Source of the DNA: Arabiibacter massiliensis
Lineage (GTDB): Bacteria; Actinomycetota; Coriobacteriia; Coriobacteriales; Eggerthellaceae
DNA length: 64,000 bases
Direction: 5' to 3'
Assembly (NCBI RefSeq): GCF_900169505.1
Contig: NZ_LT827021.1
Span: 2,821,400-2,885,399 of the forward strand
The notes beneath the pieces were generated by a model that saw only the letters and a list, made by a program, of their open reading frames with translations, was not told the DNA's origin and did no database searches. Shown in pieces: positions 1 to 7,502 of the stretch (its first letter is position 1; each line of letters opens with the position of its first letter). The translations under genes were made by a program, and so were the position numbers.

Positions 1-10
1 TCGATCGAGC

Positions 11-44
11 GGGGGAGCTGCCGCAAAGCGCGCACGGCTCCCCC
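11..44. terminator. GC-rich hairpin, probable terminator of an upstream gene
   Basis: An 8-bp inverted repeat (GGGGGAGC at 11-18, GCTCCCCC at 37-44) at the window edge. There is no clear T tract. It most likely ends a gene lying left of the window. Confidence 0.4.
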
Positions 45-74
45 AGCATGCACCATGGTCTTGCGGCGAACGCT

Positions 75-179
75 GAAATAGTGTATAAATGCAGATGTGA
101 ATGGGCTGGCCGAGAGGCCCTGGTCCAACCGAGGGCGGGGACGTTTTCCCCGCCATCTTTGTGTCTAGGGGAGGGTTCC
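75..179 (+). ncRNA. Structured leader RNA candidate upstream of a DUF3800 gene
   Basis: The stretch before the DUF3800 start can fold into consecutive hairpins: GGGC/GCCC around 102-120 and a 7-bp stem GGCGGGG (134-140) / CCCCGCC (148-154), followed by a purine-rich ribosome site near 169-176. Families of conserved RNA motifs named DUF3800-I to DUF3800-XI have been described upstream of DUF3800 genes in bacteria, which makes a structured element plausible here. Which motif this would be, and whether the fold is conserved, cannot be decided from one sequence. Confidence 0.4.
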
Positions 180-869
180 GTGAGTGGAGTGCGCGAGCTG
201 AGCATCTTCATCGACGAGTCCGGCGACTTCGGACCTTATGAAATCCACTGCCCTTATTACCTCCTGGGTCTGGTGTTTCATGACCAGGACAAACCGATCG
301 GCAATGAAATAGATCATCTTAAACGTCGTGTGGTGGAATTGGGTTTCCCCCAATCCCACTCCATCCATACAGCGCCCCTCGTGCGAAGGGAAAGCAATTA
401 CCGAAACCTCGAGAGGCCTCAGAGGAGAATGCTGTTCCACTCCTTGTTCACGTTCTTTCGCTTTTGCGACGTCAAGTACAAGGTTCTCGCTTTCTCAAAA
501 AGGGACGTGGCGAACAGCGATGAATTGGTGGGGCGCATGGCTCGATCGCTCGGTTCCATGATCGTGGAGCACCTTGAGTTCTTCCAGGCTTACGATAGGG
601 TGATCGTGTACTACGACAATGGCCAAAAAGAGGTGTCGCGGGTTATTAATTCCGTGTTCAACACCCTGCTCTCTTGCGTCGAGATAAGGCGCGTGCAGCC
701 GTCGGACTACTGCCTTTTCCAAGTTGCGGACATGGTGTGCACTATCGAATTGCTGGCGACGAAGCTCGATGCGGGGCGGCTCACCGATTCCGAGAGGGAG
801 TTCTTTCGCGGCGAAAGGACGTTCCGGAAAAACTACCTCAAGCCGACGAGGATGAAGCAGCTGCGATGA
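180..869 (+). CDS. DUF3800 domain protein
   Basis: This 229-residue protein begins near its N-terminus with FIDESGDFG, the acidic signature of DUF3800, and continues with the central strands and the late QVADMVC motif of that family. DUF3800 has a predicted RNase H-like fold and no settled function; members occur on mobile and defence-rich segments. I chose the GTG at 180 because a purine-rich site (AGGGGAGGG) lies just upstream and similarity begins immediately; the frame is open to an ATG at 48, but that would run through the structured leader. It stands alone, with the GntR gene following after about 90 bp. Confidence 0.75.
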   Translation: MSGVRELSIFIDESGDFGPYEIHCPYYLLGLVFHDQDKPIGNEIDHLKRRVVELGFPQSHSIHTAPLVRRESNYRNLERPQRRMLFHSLFTFFRFCDVKYKVLAFSKRDVANSDELVGRMARSLGSMIVEHLEFFQAYDRVIVYYDNGQKEVSRVINSVFNTLLSCVEIRRVQPSDYCLFQVADMVCTIELLATKLDAGRLTDSEREFFRGERTFRKNYLKPTRMKQLR

Positions 870-911
870 GCGCCGTCTGAGCGAGCCCCTCATCGTTGCG
901 GCGCGCTTGTG

Positions 912-933
912 GTATCATACGCCCCAATGATAC
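912..933. promoter_or_regulatory. Perfect 7-bp inverted repeat, candidate GntR operator
   Basis: GTATCAT (912-918) and ATGATAC (927-933) form a perfect inverted repeat with an 8-bp spacer, 23 bp before the GntR start codon. YtrA-type GntR repressors bind such dyads in their own promoters, so autoregulation of the gntR-SPFH operon is likely. This is inference from position and symmetry. Confidence 0.55.
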
Positions 934-955
934 TTTTCGAGGAAGGCTGGGGCGC

Positions 956-1354
956 GTGTTCGAGACGTTGCGGGTGAACGACAAATCCGGCGTTCCCGTA
1001 TGGGTTCAAATCCGCAACCACATGATCTTCCTCATCCGCTCGGGCCAGCTGCGGCCGGGCGACACGCTGCCCACGGTGCGCGAGCTGGCCATCCAGCTGG
1101 GCGTGAACTACAACACCATCCACAAGGTGTACCAGGACCTCGAGACCGACGGGCTGGTGCTGTCGGGCCGCGGTAAGCGCTCCACCATCGCCGAGATCGA
1201 CCGGGAGGAGCTCGCGCTGCCCGATTCGCCGGTGGACGTGGTGATCGAGGAGCTGGTGCGTGTGGTGGGCGAGACGGGGATAGCGTACGCGGACGCGATG
1301 GCCAGGGTCGAGGGGGCGCTGGCGCCGTTCAAGGACGACGGGGGAGAGCGATGA
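956..1354 (+). CDS. GntR family regulator, YtrA-like short form
   Basis: A 132-residue protein with an N-terminal winged helix (VPVWVQIRNHMIFLIRSGQL, then GDTLPTVRELA and NYNTIHKVYQDLE) and only a short helical tail. This is the layout of YtrA-subfamily GntR proteins, which usually repress a neighbouring membrane or transport gene. The GTG at 956 is preceded by GAGGAAGG; upstream ATG codons would place the operator-like dyad inside the coding region. Its stop overlaps the ATG of the SPFH gene (ATGA), so the two are translationally coupled and probably regulated together through the dyad at 912-933. Confidence 0.85.
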   Translation: MFETLRVNDKSGVPVWVQIRNHMIFLIRSGQLRPGDTLPTVRELAIQLGVNYNTIHKVYQDLETDGLVLSGRGKRSTIAEIDREELALPDSPVDVVIEELVRVVGETGIAYADAMARVEGALAPFKDDGGER

Positions 1355-2283
1355 GCGAGAAGAAGTCGTATTTCGACGAGATGCCCATGATGACCGAGGA
1401 CGACGCCGCCATTTCCATGGAGGCGGAGCCCGACGAAACCACCACGAGCCGCATCGGCGCTACGGCGCTGCGCTGGGCCGTCACCGTGCTGGTGTTCGCG
1501 GCGTTCGCCGCCGCGGCGTGGTTCCTGAGCTCGCCGGTCGTGGCGGTGGCGGGCCTCGTGGCCGCCGGCCTGCTGTTCAGCTGCATGCACGTGGTGCTGG
1601 AGTGGGAGCGCTCGGTGGTGCTGCGGTTCGGCAAGTTCAACCGCGTGGCGGGGCCGGGGCTCATCTTCATGATCCCGCTCGTGGAGTACGCGGCGGCCAC
1701 GGTGGACATGCGCATGCGCTCCACCGCGTTCAAGGCCGAGCATGTGCTCACGGCCGACCTCGTGCCGGTGAACGTGGACGCCGTGCTGTTCTGGACCGTG
1801 TGGGACGCGGGAAAGGCCTGCTCGGAGGTCAAGAACTTCGTGCGGCTGGTGTACTGGGTGGCGCAGACCACGTTGCGCGACGTGATGGGCGCCGTGAACA
1901 TCGCCCAGCTGAGCACGCGCCGCGAGCAGATTGACCGCGAGGTGGCCGACATCCTGGAGCGCAAGACCAACGAGTGGGGCATCACCGTGGTGTCGGTGGA
2001 AATCCGCGATATCGAGATACCCGACGATTTGCAGGAGGCGCTGTCCGCCGAGGCGCGGGCCGAGCGCGAGTACAACGCGCGCGTCATCCTGGCCGAGGTG
2101 GAAAAGGAAATCTCCGAGATGTTCGTGGACGCCGCGCGCACCTACGGCCGCGAGGATGCCGCCCTGCAGCTGCGCGCGATGAGCTTCGTCTCCGACAGCG
2201 TGAAGGAGAAGGGCGGCCTCGTGGTGGTGCCGAGCGCGTTGTCCGAGGCCTTCGAGGGTTTGGAGAAGCTCGCGAAAGGATAG
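1351..2283 (+). CDS. SPFH/Band 7 (slipin-like) membrane protein
   Basis: A 310-residue protein. Two hydrophobic segments lie at about residues 30-75, followed by a Band 7 domain beginning VVLEWERSVVLRFGKFNRVA and typical slipin motifs (PLVEYAAATVDMRM, VNVDAVLFWTV, RDVMGAVNIAQLSTRREQI). The C-terminal part holds the charged helical region (EIPDDLQEALSAEARAERE). Slipins assemble as oligomers on the cytoplasmic membrane face and are linked to membrane quality control; the role here is unknown. It overlaps the GntR gene by 4 bp, forming a two-gene operon. No partner NfeD gene is present. Confidence 0.85.
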   Translation: MSEKKSYFDEMPMMTEDDAAISMEAEPDETTTSRIGATALRWAVTVLVFAAFAAAAWFLSSPVVAVAGLVAAGLLFSCMHVVLEWERSVVLRFGKFNRVAGPGLIFMIPLVEYAAATVDMRMRSTAFKAEHVLTADLVPVNVDAVLFWTVWDAGKACSEVKNFVRLVYWVAQTTLRDVMGAVNIAQLSTRREQIDREVADILERKTNEWGITVVSVEIRDIEIPDDLQEALSAEARAEREYNARVILAEVEKEISEMFVDAARTYGREDAALQLRAMSFVSDSVKEKGGLVVVPSALSEAFEGLEKLAKG

Positions 2284-2377
2284 GGGCTTCTTGTCAGAGC
2301 GAAACGAGCGCAGCGAGTGGAATCTAAGGATCCCGCACGACGCCAGCCGAAAGCTGCCCGCGCGCCAGAATCCCTCT

Positions 2378-2548
2378 CTCGTGGCAGTTTTTGACGTTAG
2401 TTGATCATTTGCAGGGCGCGCATCAGCCCTCTCACGATTGCGCCCTCCCAACGTTCTCGCATCGTCCCTGGTCAGTGAAGCGTCACATCAAAGCCTCGTC
2501 AAGAAGCCGAAAAGCAATGATCAACTAACGGCGTTTTCTGCCACGAAC
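2378..2548. repeat. Inverted-repeat element B1 (about 171 bp)
   Basis: Left arm 2378-2410 and right arm 2516-2548 are imperfect inverted repeats sharing GTGGCAG and GTTAGTTGATCATT. The arms enclose about 105 bp. The outer arm pattern GTGGCAGAAAT..GATCA recurs at 42001-42190 and 49887-50063, while the interiors differ. Confidence 0.7.
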
Positions 2549-2601
2549 CTCCCATTTTCGCGCGCTCGGAGTGCTCCTTGGCAGCGCTCTAGCGATTTCT
2601 C

Positions 2602-2637
2602 ACTTGCAGGGTGACTTGCTGGGTGACTTGCGGGGTC
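2602..2637. repeat. Three tandem 12-bp repeats
   Basis: Units ACTTGCAGGGTG, ACTTGCTGGGTG and ACTTGCGGGGTC run head to tail. Function unknown; a short slippage-prone array. Confidence 0.7.
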
Positions 2638-2663
2638 GCCGCTGGGGGGGGCTGAATGAGGAC

Positions 2664-2692
2664 AAAAAATGTGGCGGAGAAATACCTCCGCC
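2664..2692 (-). terminator. Hairpin with T tract on the minus strand
   Basis: GGCGGAG (2673-2679) pairs with CTCCGCC (2686-2692), and A6 at 2664-2669 becomes a T tract on the minus strand. It would stop leftward transcription, but no minus-strand gene lies next to it. Confidence 0.4.
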
Positions 2693-2931
2693 TTCCTGTC
2701 AGGCCCAGATCTTTCGACCAGCCCGAATAAGTACATGCTAAACGGTTTGGTTCATGCAGCGCAATCGAACAAACGATGGAGATTTCTCAAAGGATCGGTT
2801 CCAGCCATGCCCGCTCCTTCTATTCCCAAAAAAGAATCATACAACCGTGAGACAAGTATCGTAAATCTATATGATATATGATACTATGCGGTCAGAAGGG
2901 ATGTGCACGAACAAGGAGAGAGGAGAAGGCA

Positions 2932-4485
2932 ATGCGAAAGCGCGCGATATGGACGACGGCGCTGTGCTGCGCGATGGGGTTGTCGCTGGCGGCGTGCGTT
3001 CCGGACGTTGAAGGGGAGGGGAACGGGCAGCCGAACGCCGTTGCGCAAAGCGATCTGCCCGACGACGCCACGCTCCAGGAGCGTATCGACAAAATCCAGT
3101 CCGACGTGGAGTCGTATGCACCTGAGGTTCGCACGCTCGAAGACGGCACGAGCATCCAGCTTACGCCCGATGCCGCGCCGAACCAGTTCGGGCTCAACCA
3201 CTTGAACGGCGCGCCTGCGGCGTACAACACGCAGTACCTCAACGCCGACAACCGAGGCTGCGTCTCGTGCCATCAGGACGGTCTGGCGGATCTCGTGAAC
3301 AACCAGATGGACTATCCCCACCTCAAGATCACGAACGACCTGGGCGCCGATGTGACGCCGATGCAGTGCGCCCACTGCCATTCGGAAGACGGGTACAGCA
3401 ACCTGTACGATTCGTTCGGCAGCTTGATCCACGGCATGCACAGCCGCGACTCGTTCAAGGGCACGTGCCTGTCGTGCCATGATGCGACGGACAACGGCAC
3501 CATGCGTTTGTGGGAAGAGGCGAAGTACGACGTGCTGCGCGGGTTCACCTCCGTGGAGAACGTGCAGGGCGGTTTCTCGTACGAGCAGGAGACGCTCACC
3601 GAGCTTCCCGAAATCGACTGGATGCTGGCGACGCTCGAAGACGATGAGGTGAAAAGCCTGGTGAAGGACTCGAACGGCGAGACTCCCGATTCTGAAAGGC
3701 TGATCGACGAATGGGACATCACGGTGAGCGGCGAAGTCGAGAAGCCCGTCACCATTAACCTGGGCGAGCTGATCGACGAGGCTCCCAGCGAGACGTTCAT
3801 CACGGGTGCGCAGTGCGTCATCAATCCTGCGGGCGGCGAGCTCGTCGCCAACATGGAAATCACGGGCATCCCGATGAGCTACGTGCTCGACAAGGCGGGC
3901 ATGAAGGAGGGCGCGAACGTCATTTATCCCACGGCTCCGTCGGGCTACACGCAGGCTTTGCCCGTCGAGGGGGCGCGGAAGGGCGAGATATACCTTGTAT
4001 ATAAGATGAACGGCGAGTACCTTTCTTATCAGGAAGGCGCGCCCGTCATGGTGTGGGACACCGACCTGAGGTGCCTCGGCAACCACACGCGCTTCGTGAG
4101 CGAGATCGTCGTCGCGAACGTGCCCGAGGAGGAAGTGCATTTCTACAGCGGCATGCCCGATCGCGAGGGGAACTTCTTCGACAAGCCGAACGCCGGCGTC
4201 ACGAATTTCCATGATGGCCAGATCATCGAGGCGGGCAAGCCTTTCGAATTCACCGGCTATGCCCAGGCGTTCGACGAGCAGATCACCGCTGTGGAGTTCT
4301 CCCTCGACAACGGCGAGACCTGGACCACGTTCGACACGTCCGGCTCCGACGAGACGAAGGTCGTGTGGTGGACGCTCTCCTACACGCCGGAGGATGCGGG
4401 CTCTTACGTGTTCTCGGTTCGGGCCGTCACCGATACGGGGAAGGTGTCGCCGTATCCGATCAAGGTCATGTTCAACGCGAAGTAA
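2932..4485 (+). CDS. Triheme cytochrome c / sulfite-oxidase-type molybdopterin lipoprotein
   Basis: A 517-residue exported protein. A signal peptide ends in the lipobox SLAAC (Cys22). Three c-type heme sites follow: CVSCH (110-114), CAHCH (146-150) and CLSCH (179-183). Residues about 260-420 match the oxidoreductase molybdopterin-binding domain of the sulfite oxidase family, with Cys295 at the expected ligand region (GAQCVINPAGG), and the last ~95 residues form the Ig-like Mo-cofactor dimerisation domain. The ATG at 2932 follows GGAGAAGG. It heads a five-gene operon with a second Mo subunit, a ferredoxin and NrfD, so electrons probably pass between quinol and the periplasm-side Mo site. The substrate is not evident. 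Confidence 0.8.
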   Translation: MRKRAIWTTALCCAMGLSLAACVPDVEGEGNGQPNAVAQSDLPDDATLQERIDKIQSDVESYAPEVRTLEDGTSIQLTPDAAPNQFGLNHLNGAPAAYNTQYLNADNRGCVSCHQDGLADLVNNQMDYPHLKITNDLGADVTPMQCAHCHSEDGYSNLYDSFGSLIHGMHSRDSFKGTCLSCHDATDNGTMRLWEEAKYDVLRGFTSVENVQGGFSYEQETLTELPEIDWMLATLEDDEVKSLVKDSNGETPDSERLIDEWDITVSGEVEKPVTINLGELIDEAPSETFITGAQCVINPAGGELVANMEITGIPMSYVLDKAGMKEGANVIYPTAPSGYTQALPVEGARKGEIYLVYKMNGEYLSYQEGAPVMVWDTDLRCLGNHTRFVSEIVVANVPEEEVHFYSGMPDREGNFFDKPNAGVTNFHDGQIIEAGKPFEFTGYAQAFDEQITAVEFSLDNGETWTTFDTSGSDETKVVWWTLSYTPEDAGSYVFSVRAVTDTGKVSPYPIKVMFNAK

Positions 4486-4553
4486 CGACGAGACGATCGA
4501 GCCGCGCCCGCTGCGGCATGCGAGGCGGGCGCGCTTTCAGAGGAGGTGCGCAG

Positions 4554-5366
4554 ATGAGCACGTTGAAGAAGACGCTGGTCGTGGGAACCAGCTCGGTGCT
4601 GGCGCTGGCGGGCGTGGGCGGTGGAGTGGCGCTTGCCATCGACGCGAGCGGGCAACAGGGCAGTCAGCAGGCGGCCAGCCAGGAAGCGGGCACCGCATAC
4701 GCGAAGACCGACGTCGTGACGATGGACGTGGTGGAGGGCGAGTTCGCCTTCACGCAGGCCGAAGCGTCGTCGAACGAGGAGCTGAAGGCAGCGCTCGGCG
4801 CGGCGAAGTACCTGTGCGGCGCGCGGCCGACAGGCGTGGCTCCGGCGATCGCGGCTGAGGATTGGGAGGTGTCGGTGGTCGGCGCGGTGGCGAACCCCTA
4901 CGCCGCCACGTTCTCCGAGCTCGCCGCCACCGATGAGGTGCAGTCGGTGCTGATGGGCTGCGCTTGCGCAGGCAACCCCGCCGACGGCAAGGCGAGTGCG
5001 AACGCCGAGGTCACGGGCATCTCGGTGCTTGCGATGATCGGTATGGCGCAGCCGGCCGAAGGTGCCAACACCGTGGTGTTCACGTCGGCCGACGGCTACG
5101 AAGTGGCGTTGCCGCTGTCGTACCTCGAGCGCCGCTACTGCCCCCTCGTGTTCGACATCAACGGCGCGCCGCTCGCGGAGAGCGTCGGCGGCGTGAACCA
5201 GCTGTGGCTGGGCGCCACGTCGGCGAACTACTTCGCTCGCGACGTCGCGGTCATCACGCTGGAGGAGCGCGAGACGCCGCCTCCCGCCCCGAACAGCGAA
5301 GAGGCGCGCTCGGCGTACGCCAACCTGCCGAACGTCGGCGTGCTTCTGGGCGGCGAAGTGGCATGA
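4554..5366 (+). CDS. Molybdopterin-binding oxidoreductase subunit, sulfite oxidase type
   Basis: A 270-residue protein with an N-terminal hydrophobic segment (about residues 8-29) that looks like a signal anchor, then an oxidoreductase molybdopterin-binding domain. CAGN at residues 138-141 matches the Mo-ligating cysteine motif of the sulfite oxidase family, and GYEVALPLSYLERRYCPLVF matches the later cofactor-binding part. The usual C-terminal dimerisation domain is absent and is encoded by the next gene. I chose the ATG at 4554 (AGAGGAGGTG upstream). It probably forms a heterodimer with the triheme protein encoded upstream. Confidence 0.75.
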   Translation: MSTLKKTLVVGTSSVLALAGVGGGVALAIDASGQQGSQQAASQEAGTAYAKTDVVTMDVVEGEFAFTQAEASSNEELKAALGAAKYLCGARPTGVAPAIAAEDWEVSVVGAVANPYAATFSELAATDEVQSVLMGCACAGNPADGKASANAEVTGISVLAMIGMAQPAEGANTVVFTSADGYEVALPLSYLERRYCPLVFDINGAPLAESVGGVNQLWLGATSANYFARDVAVITLEERETPPPAPNSEEARSAYANLPNVGVLLGGEVA

Positions 5367-5641
5367 TCCCCCGCGTGTACGGACGGTCCGGTCAGCCGGT
5401 GAGGCTCGAGGGATGCGCGTACGACTTCGGGCACGCGATCTCCGCCATCCAGTTCTCGCTCGACGAGGGCAAGCATTGGACGGAGTATGCGACCGAGCGC
5501 ACGACCGACTACCAGAACCTCACCTGGGCGTTCGAATTCACGCCTCCGCAGCCGGGCTTCTACCGGATGCGCATCCGGGCCGTGAACGACCGGGGCGAGG
5601 CGAGCCCCAAGGCGGCCCATGTTGAGTTGGAGATCGATTGA
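5363..5641 (+). CDS. Stand-alone Mo-cofactor dimerisation (Ig-like) domain protein
   Basis: This 92-residue protein is almost entirely the Ig-like dimerisation fold of sulfite oxidase-type enzymes: GQPVRLEGCAYDFGHAISAI, FSLDEGKHWTEY, FEFTPPQPGFYRMRIRAVND. It overlaps the previous gene by 4 bp (ATGA). No signal peptide is visible, so it must be co-exported, or the two genes are one coding region split by a frameshift or stop. Because the overlap is a clean ATGA coupling signal and both parts keep their family motifs, I favour a genuine split gene. Confidence 0.7.
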   Translation: MIPRVYGRSGQPVRLEGCAYDFGHAISAIQFSLDEGKHWTEYATERTTDYQNLTWAFEFTPPQPGFYRMRIRAVNDRGEASPKAAHVELEID

Positions 5642-5652
5642 AAGGGGGGAGC

Positions 5653-6306
5653 ATGAATGCGAAAACGCTGGTGACGCGGCGGACTCTGCTGCAAGGAACC
5701 GCCGCGCTGGGGGCCTCGGCGCTCATGGCCGGGTCGGTCGCGGGCGCGCCTGCTCCGGCCTTCGCCGAGAGCGCGGGCTCGAACGCGGGCGTGCAGTACG
5801 GCTTCCTGACGGATATGACCAGGTGCGTTGGTTGCGAGCTGTGCGTGGACGCGTGCCGCGCGGGCAACCAATTGGGCGACGACGCGTCCGACCGCCGTCG
5901 CGTGAGCGCCTACCTGGACAAATACGGGATGAACGCGTACGTATCCACTTCCTGCATGCACTGCGCCGAGCCCAGTTGCGCGGCGGTGTGTCCGGCGGGG
6001 GCCATCTCGAAGGGCGAGGGCGGCGTCGTGTCGGTGGATAAGGAACGCTGCATCGGGTGCAAGTACTGCTTCCAGGCGTGCCCGTACGAGGTGCCTCGCT
6101 ACGACTCCGTGGCCATGGACAAATGCGACTGCTGCCTGGGCGCGGAGGTGGCCGTGGGCGAGATACCGTACTGCGTGCAGGCGTGCAAGTTCGACGCGCT
6201 GCGCTACGGACCGCTTGACCAGCTGGCCGTCGAGGCGGGCGGCGCGGCGGTTCCCATCGCCGAGGCGAACGGGCCGTCGTGCCTGGTTCTGGGCGAGAGG
6301 AGGTGA
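5653..6306 (+). CDS. Tat-exported 4Fe-4S ferredoxin subunit (NrfC/DmsB-like)
   Basis: A 217-residue protein with a twin-arginine signal (TRRTLLQGTAALG) followed by four cysteine clusters: CVGCELCVDAC, CMHCAEPSCAAVC, CIGCKYCFQAC and CDCCLG with a later YCVQAC. This is the four-[4Fe-4S] electron-transfer subunit of DMSO-reductase-type and NrfCD complexes. It starts at the ATG at 5653 after AAAGGGGGGAG. The signal places it on the outer face, where it would link NrfD with the molybdenum subunits upstream. Confidence 0.88.
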   Translation: MNAKTLVTRRTLLQGTAALGASALMAGSVAGAPAPAFAESAGSNAGVQYGFLTDMTRCVGCELCVDACRAGNQLGDDASDRRRVSAYLDKYGMNAYVSTSCMHCAEPSCAAVCPAGAISKGEGGVVSVDKERCIGCKYCFQACPYEVPRYDSVAMDKCDCCLGAEVAVGEIPYCVQACKFDALRYGPLDQLAVEAGGAAVPIAEANGPSCLVLGERR

Positions 6307-6311
6307 GCGCG

Positions 6312-7304
6312 ATGCTGCAATTGACGTGGAGCTGGCAGCCGGCCCTCTACCTGTTCTTGGGCGGCATGGGCGCGGGCGCGTTCATCATGGCGGCGGTGCT
6401 GTTTTTGATCGACCGCACCAAGCACCGCCTCATCGTGTGCGTGTCCATGTGGGCGGCGCTCGCCAGCCTGGCCGCGGGCCTGCTGCTGTTGCTGGCCGAG
6501 CTCATCACGCCGGCGCGCGGCCTACTCATGTGGCAGAGCTTTGGGCATTTCACTTCGTGGATGACGTACGGCGCGTGGGGCGCGTTCGCGGCCATGGCGG
6601 TGTTCGCGGTGTCGGCGCTTTTGGCCACGCGGCCGGTGGGCGTGTGGCTGGCGAAGAAGTGGAAGTGGTTCGCGCGCCGCGGCATCGCCCTGCGCCGCGT
6701 GCTGGCGGTGCTCGGCATCGCGCTGGGTGCGTTCGTGGCGGTGTACACGGGCATGCTGCTCATGAGTGCCGGAAGCGTTCCTTTGTGGAACACGCCGCTG
6801 CTGCCTGCGCTGTTCACGGTGTCGGCGTTCGACACGGGCGTGGCGCTGGTGGAGCTTCTGGCGGTGGCGCTGGCGAAGAAAGACCCGCTCGCGCCGCGTG
6901 CCGGTACGCTCATGGAGTGCGTCGTAGTGGTGCTCGTGGTGGTGGAGGTGGCGGTGCTGACGGCGTTTTTGGCCAGCATGCTGGGTGGCGATGCGGGCTC
7001 GGCCGTGGGCGCGACCGGCGCGGCGTCGGCTGAGCTGCTCACCACGGGCGGCCTCGCGGGGTGCTTCTGGGGCATGGTGGTGGCGTGCGGGTTGGCGCTT
7101 CCGCTGGTCATGGCCGTGGCGGGCCTCGCGATGCACCGCCGCAGCGTCAAGCGGGGCGGCGGGACCGGCCACGGCCTGGCACCGCTCATGGCCCTCGGCG
7201 CCGCCGGAGCGCTCATCGGAGGGTGCGAGCTGCGCTTCCTCATTCTGGCCGCCGGCATCCACGCCGACGTGGTGGCCGAAACGGTGATGAGCCTCATCGG
7301 CTAG
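6312..7304 (+). CDS. NrfD/PsrC-type membrane quinol-binding subunit
   Basis: A 330-residue integral membrane protein with about nine hydrophobic segments; the first is preceded by WSWQPALYLFLGGMGAGAF, characteristic of NrfD/PsrC. It would anchor the complex and exchange electrons with the menaquinone pool. Start at 6312 (GAGAGGAGGTG upstream). It ends the operon, and a hairpin follows at 7325-7355. A second, diverged copy of its last ~85 codons lies at 9926-10177. Confidence 0.87.
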   Translation: MLQLTWSWQPALYLFLGGMGAGAFIMAAVLFLIDRTKHRLIVCVSMWAALASLAAGLLLLLAELITPARGLLMWQSFGHFTSWMTYGAWGAFAAMAVFAVSALLATRPVGVWLAKKWKWFARRGIALRRVLAVLGIALGAFVAVYTGMLLMSAGSVPLWNTPLLPALFTVSAFDTGVALVELLAVALAKKDPLAPRAGTLMECVVVVLVVVEVAVLTAFLASMLGGDAGSAVGATGAASAELLTTGGLAGCFWGMVVACGLALPLVMAVAGLAMHRRSVKRGGGTGHGLAPLMALGAAGALIGGCELRFLILAAGIHADVVAETVMSLIG

Positions 7305-7324
7305 ACGCTCGAGAAGAAACGCAA

Positions 7325-7355
7325 GGGAAGGCGGCCTGCAACGGGCCGCCTTCCC
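7325..7355 (+). terminator. Rho-independent terminator after nrfD
   Basis: GGGAAGGCGGCC pairs with GGGCCGCCTTCCC, followed by GTGTTTCT. The same hairpin is repeated, slightly changed, at 10200-10232 behind the nrfD relic. Confidence 0.75.
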
Positions 7356-7395
7356 GTGTTTCTCTGGCTTGCTCACAGTTGAAAAAGCCTCTGAA

Positions 7396-7420
7396 GCACG
7401 AAAAGCCCCTTCGTGCGAAT
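7396..7420. repeat. Solitary arm of the A-family inverted-repeat element
   Basis: This 25-bp stretch differs at only about two positions from the left arm of element A1 (58078-58103), including CCTTCGTGCGAAT. No matching right arm is found within 200 bp. It also folds on itself (GCACGAA/TTCGTGC). Confidence 0.5.
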
Positions 7421-7502
7421 CGCTCATTGCGGATTGCGGCGTAGAATTTCCCTTTCAGCAAGCGCTACAATGGTCGAAATAGCACGATGAGGAGGTGTGG
7501 CG

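Larger units (their letters stand above)
2284..2931. other. Non-coding gap with repeats and promoter region
   Basis: No credible gene is present in this 648-bp gap. It holds a degraded REP-like repeat (about 2292-2340), the B1 inverted-repeat element (2378-2548), three tandem 12-bp units based on ACTTGCNGGGTG (2602-2637), a minus-strand hairpin with a T tract (2673-2692), and an AT-rich stretch (2858-2886, TATATGATATATGATACT) that probably carries the promoter of the molybdenum operon. Confidence 0.6.

Noticed and set aside
1108..2451. Long minus-strand reading frame opposite the GntR and SPFH genes
   Set aside because: It is rich in His, Arg and Ala as expected for the antisense of high-GC genes, has no recognisable domain, and the plus-strand genes have clear families and ribosome sites.
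2858..2886. Second GntR operator before the molybdenum operon
   Set aside because: ATGATAC occurs here once, but the inverted half GTATCAT is missing at the right distance; the AT-rich run is better explained as a promoter.
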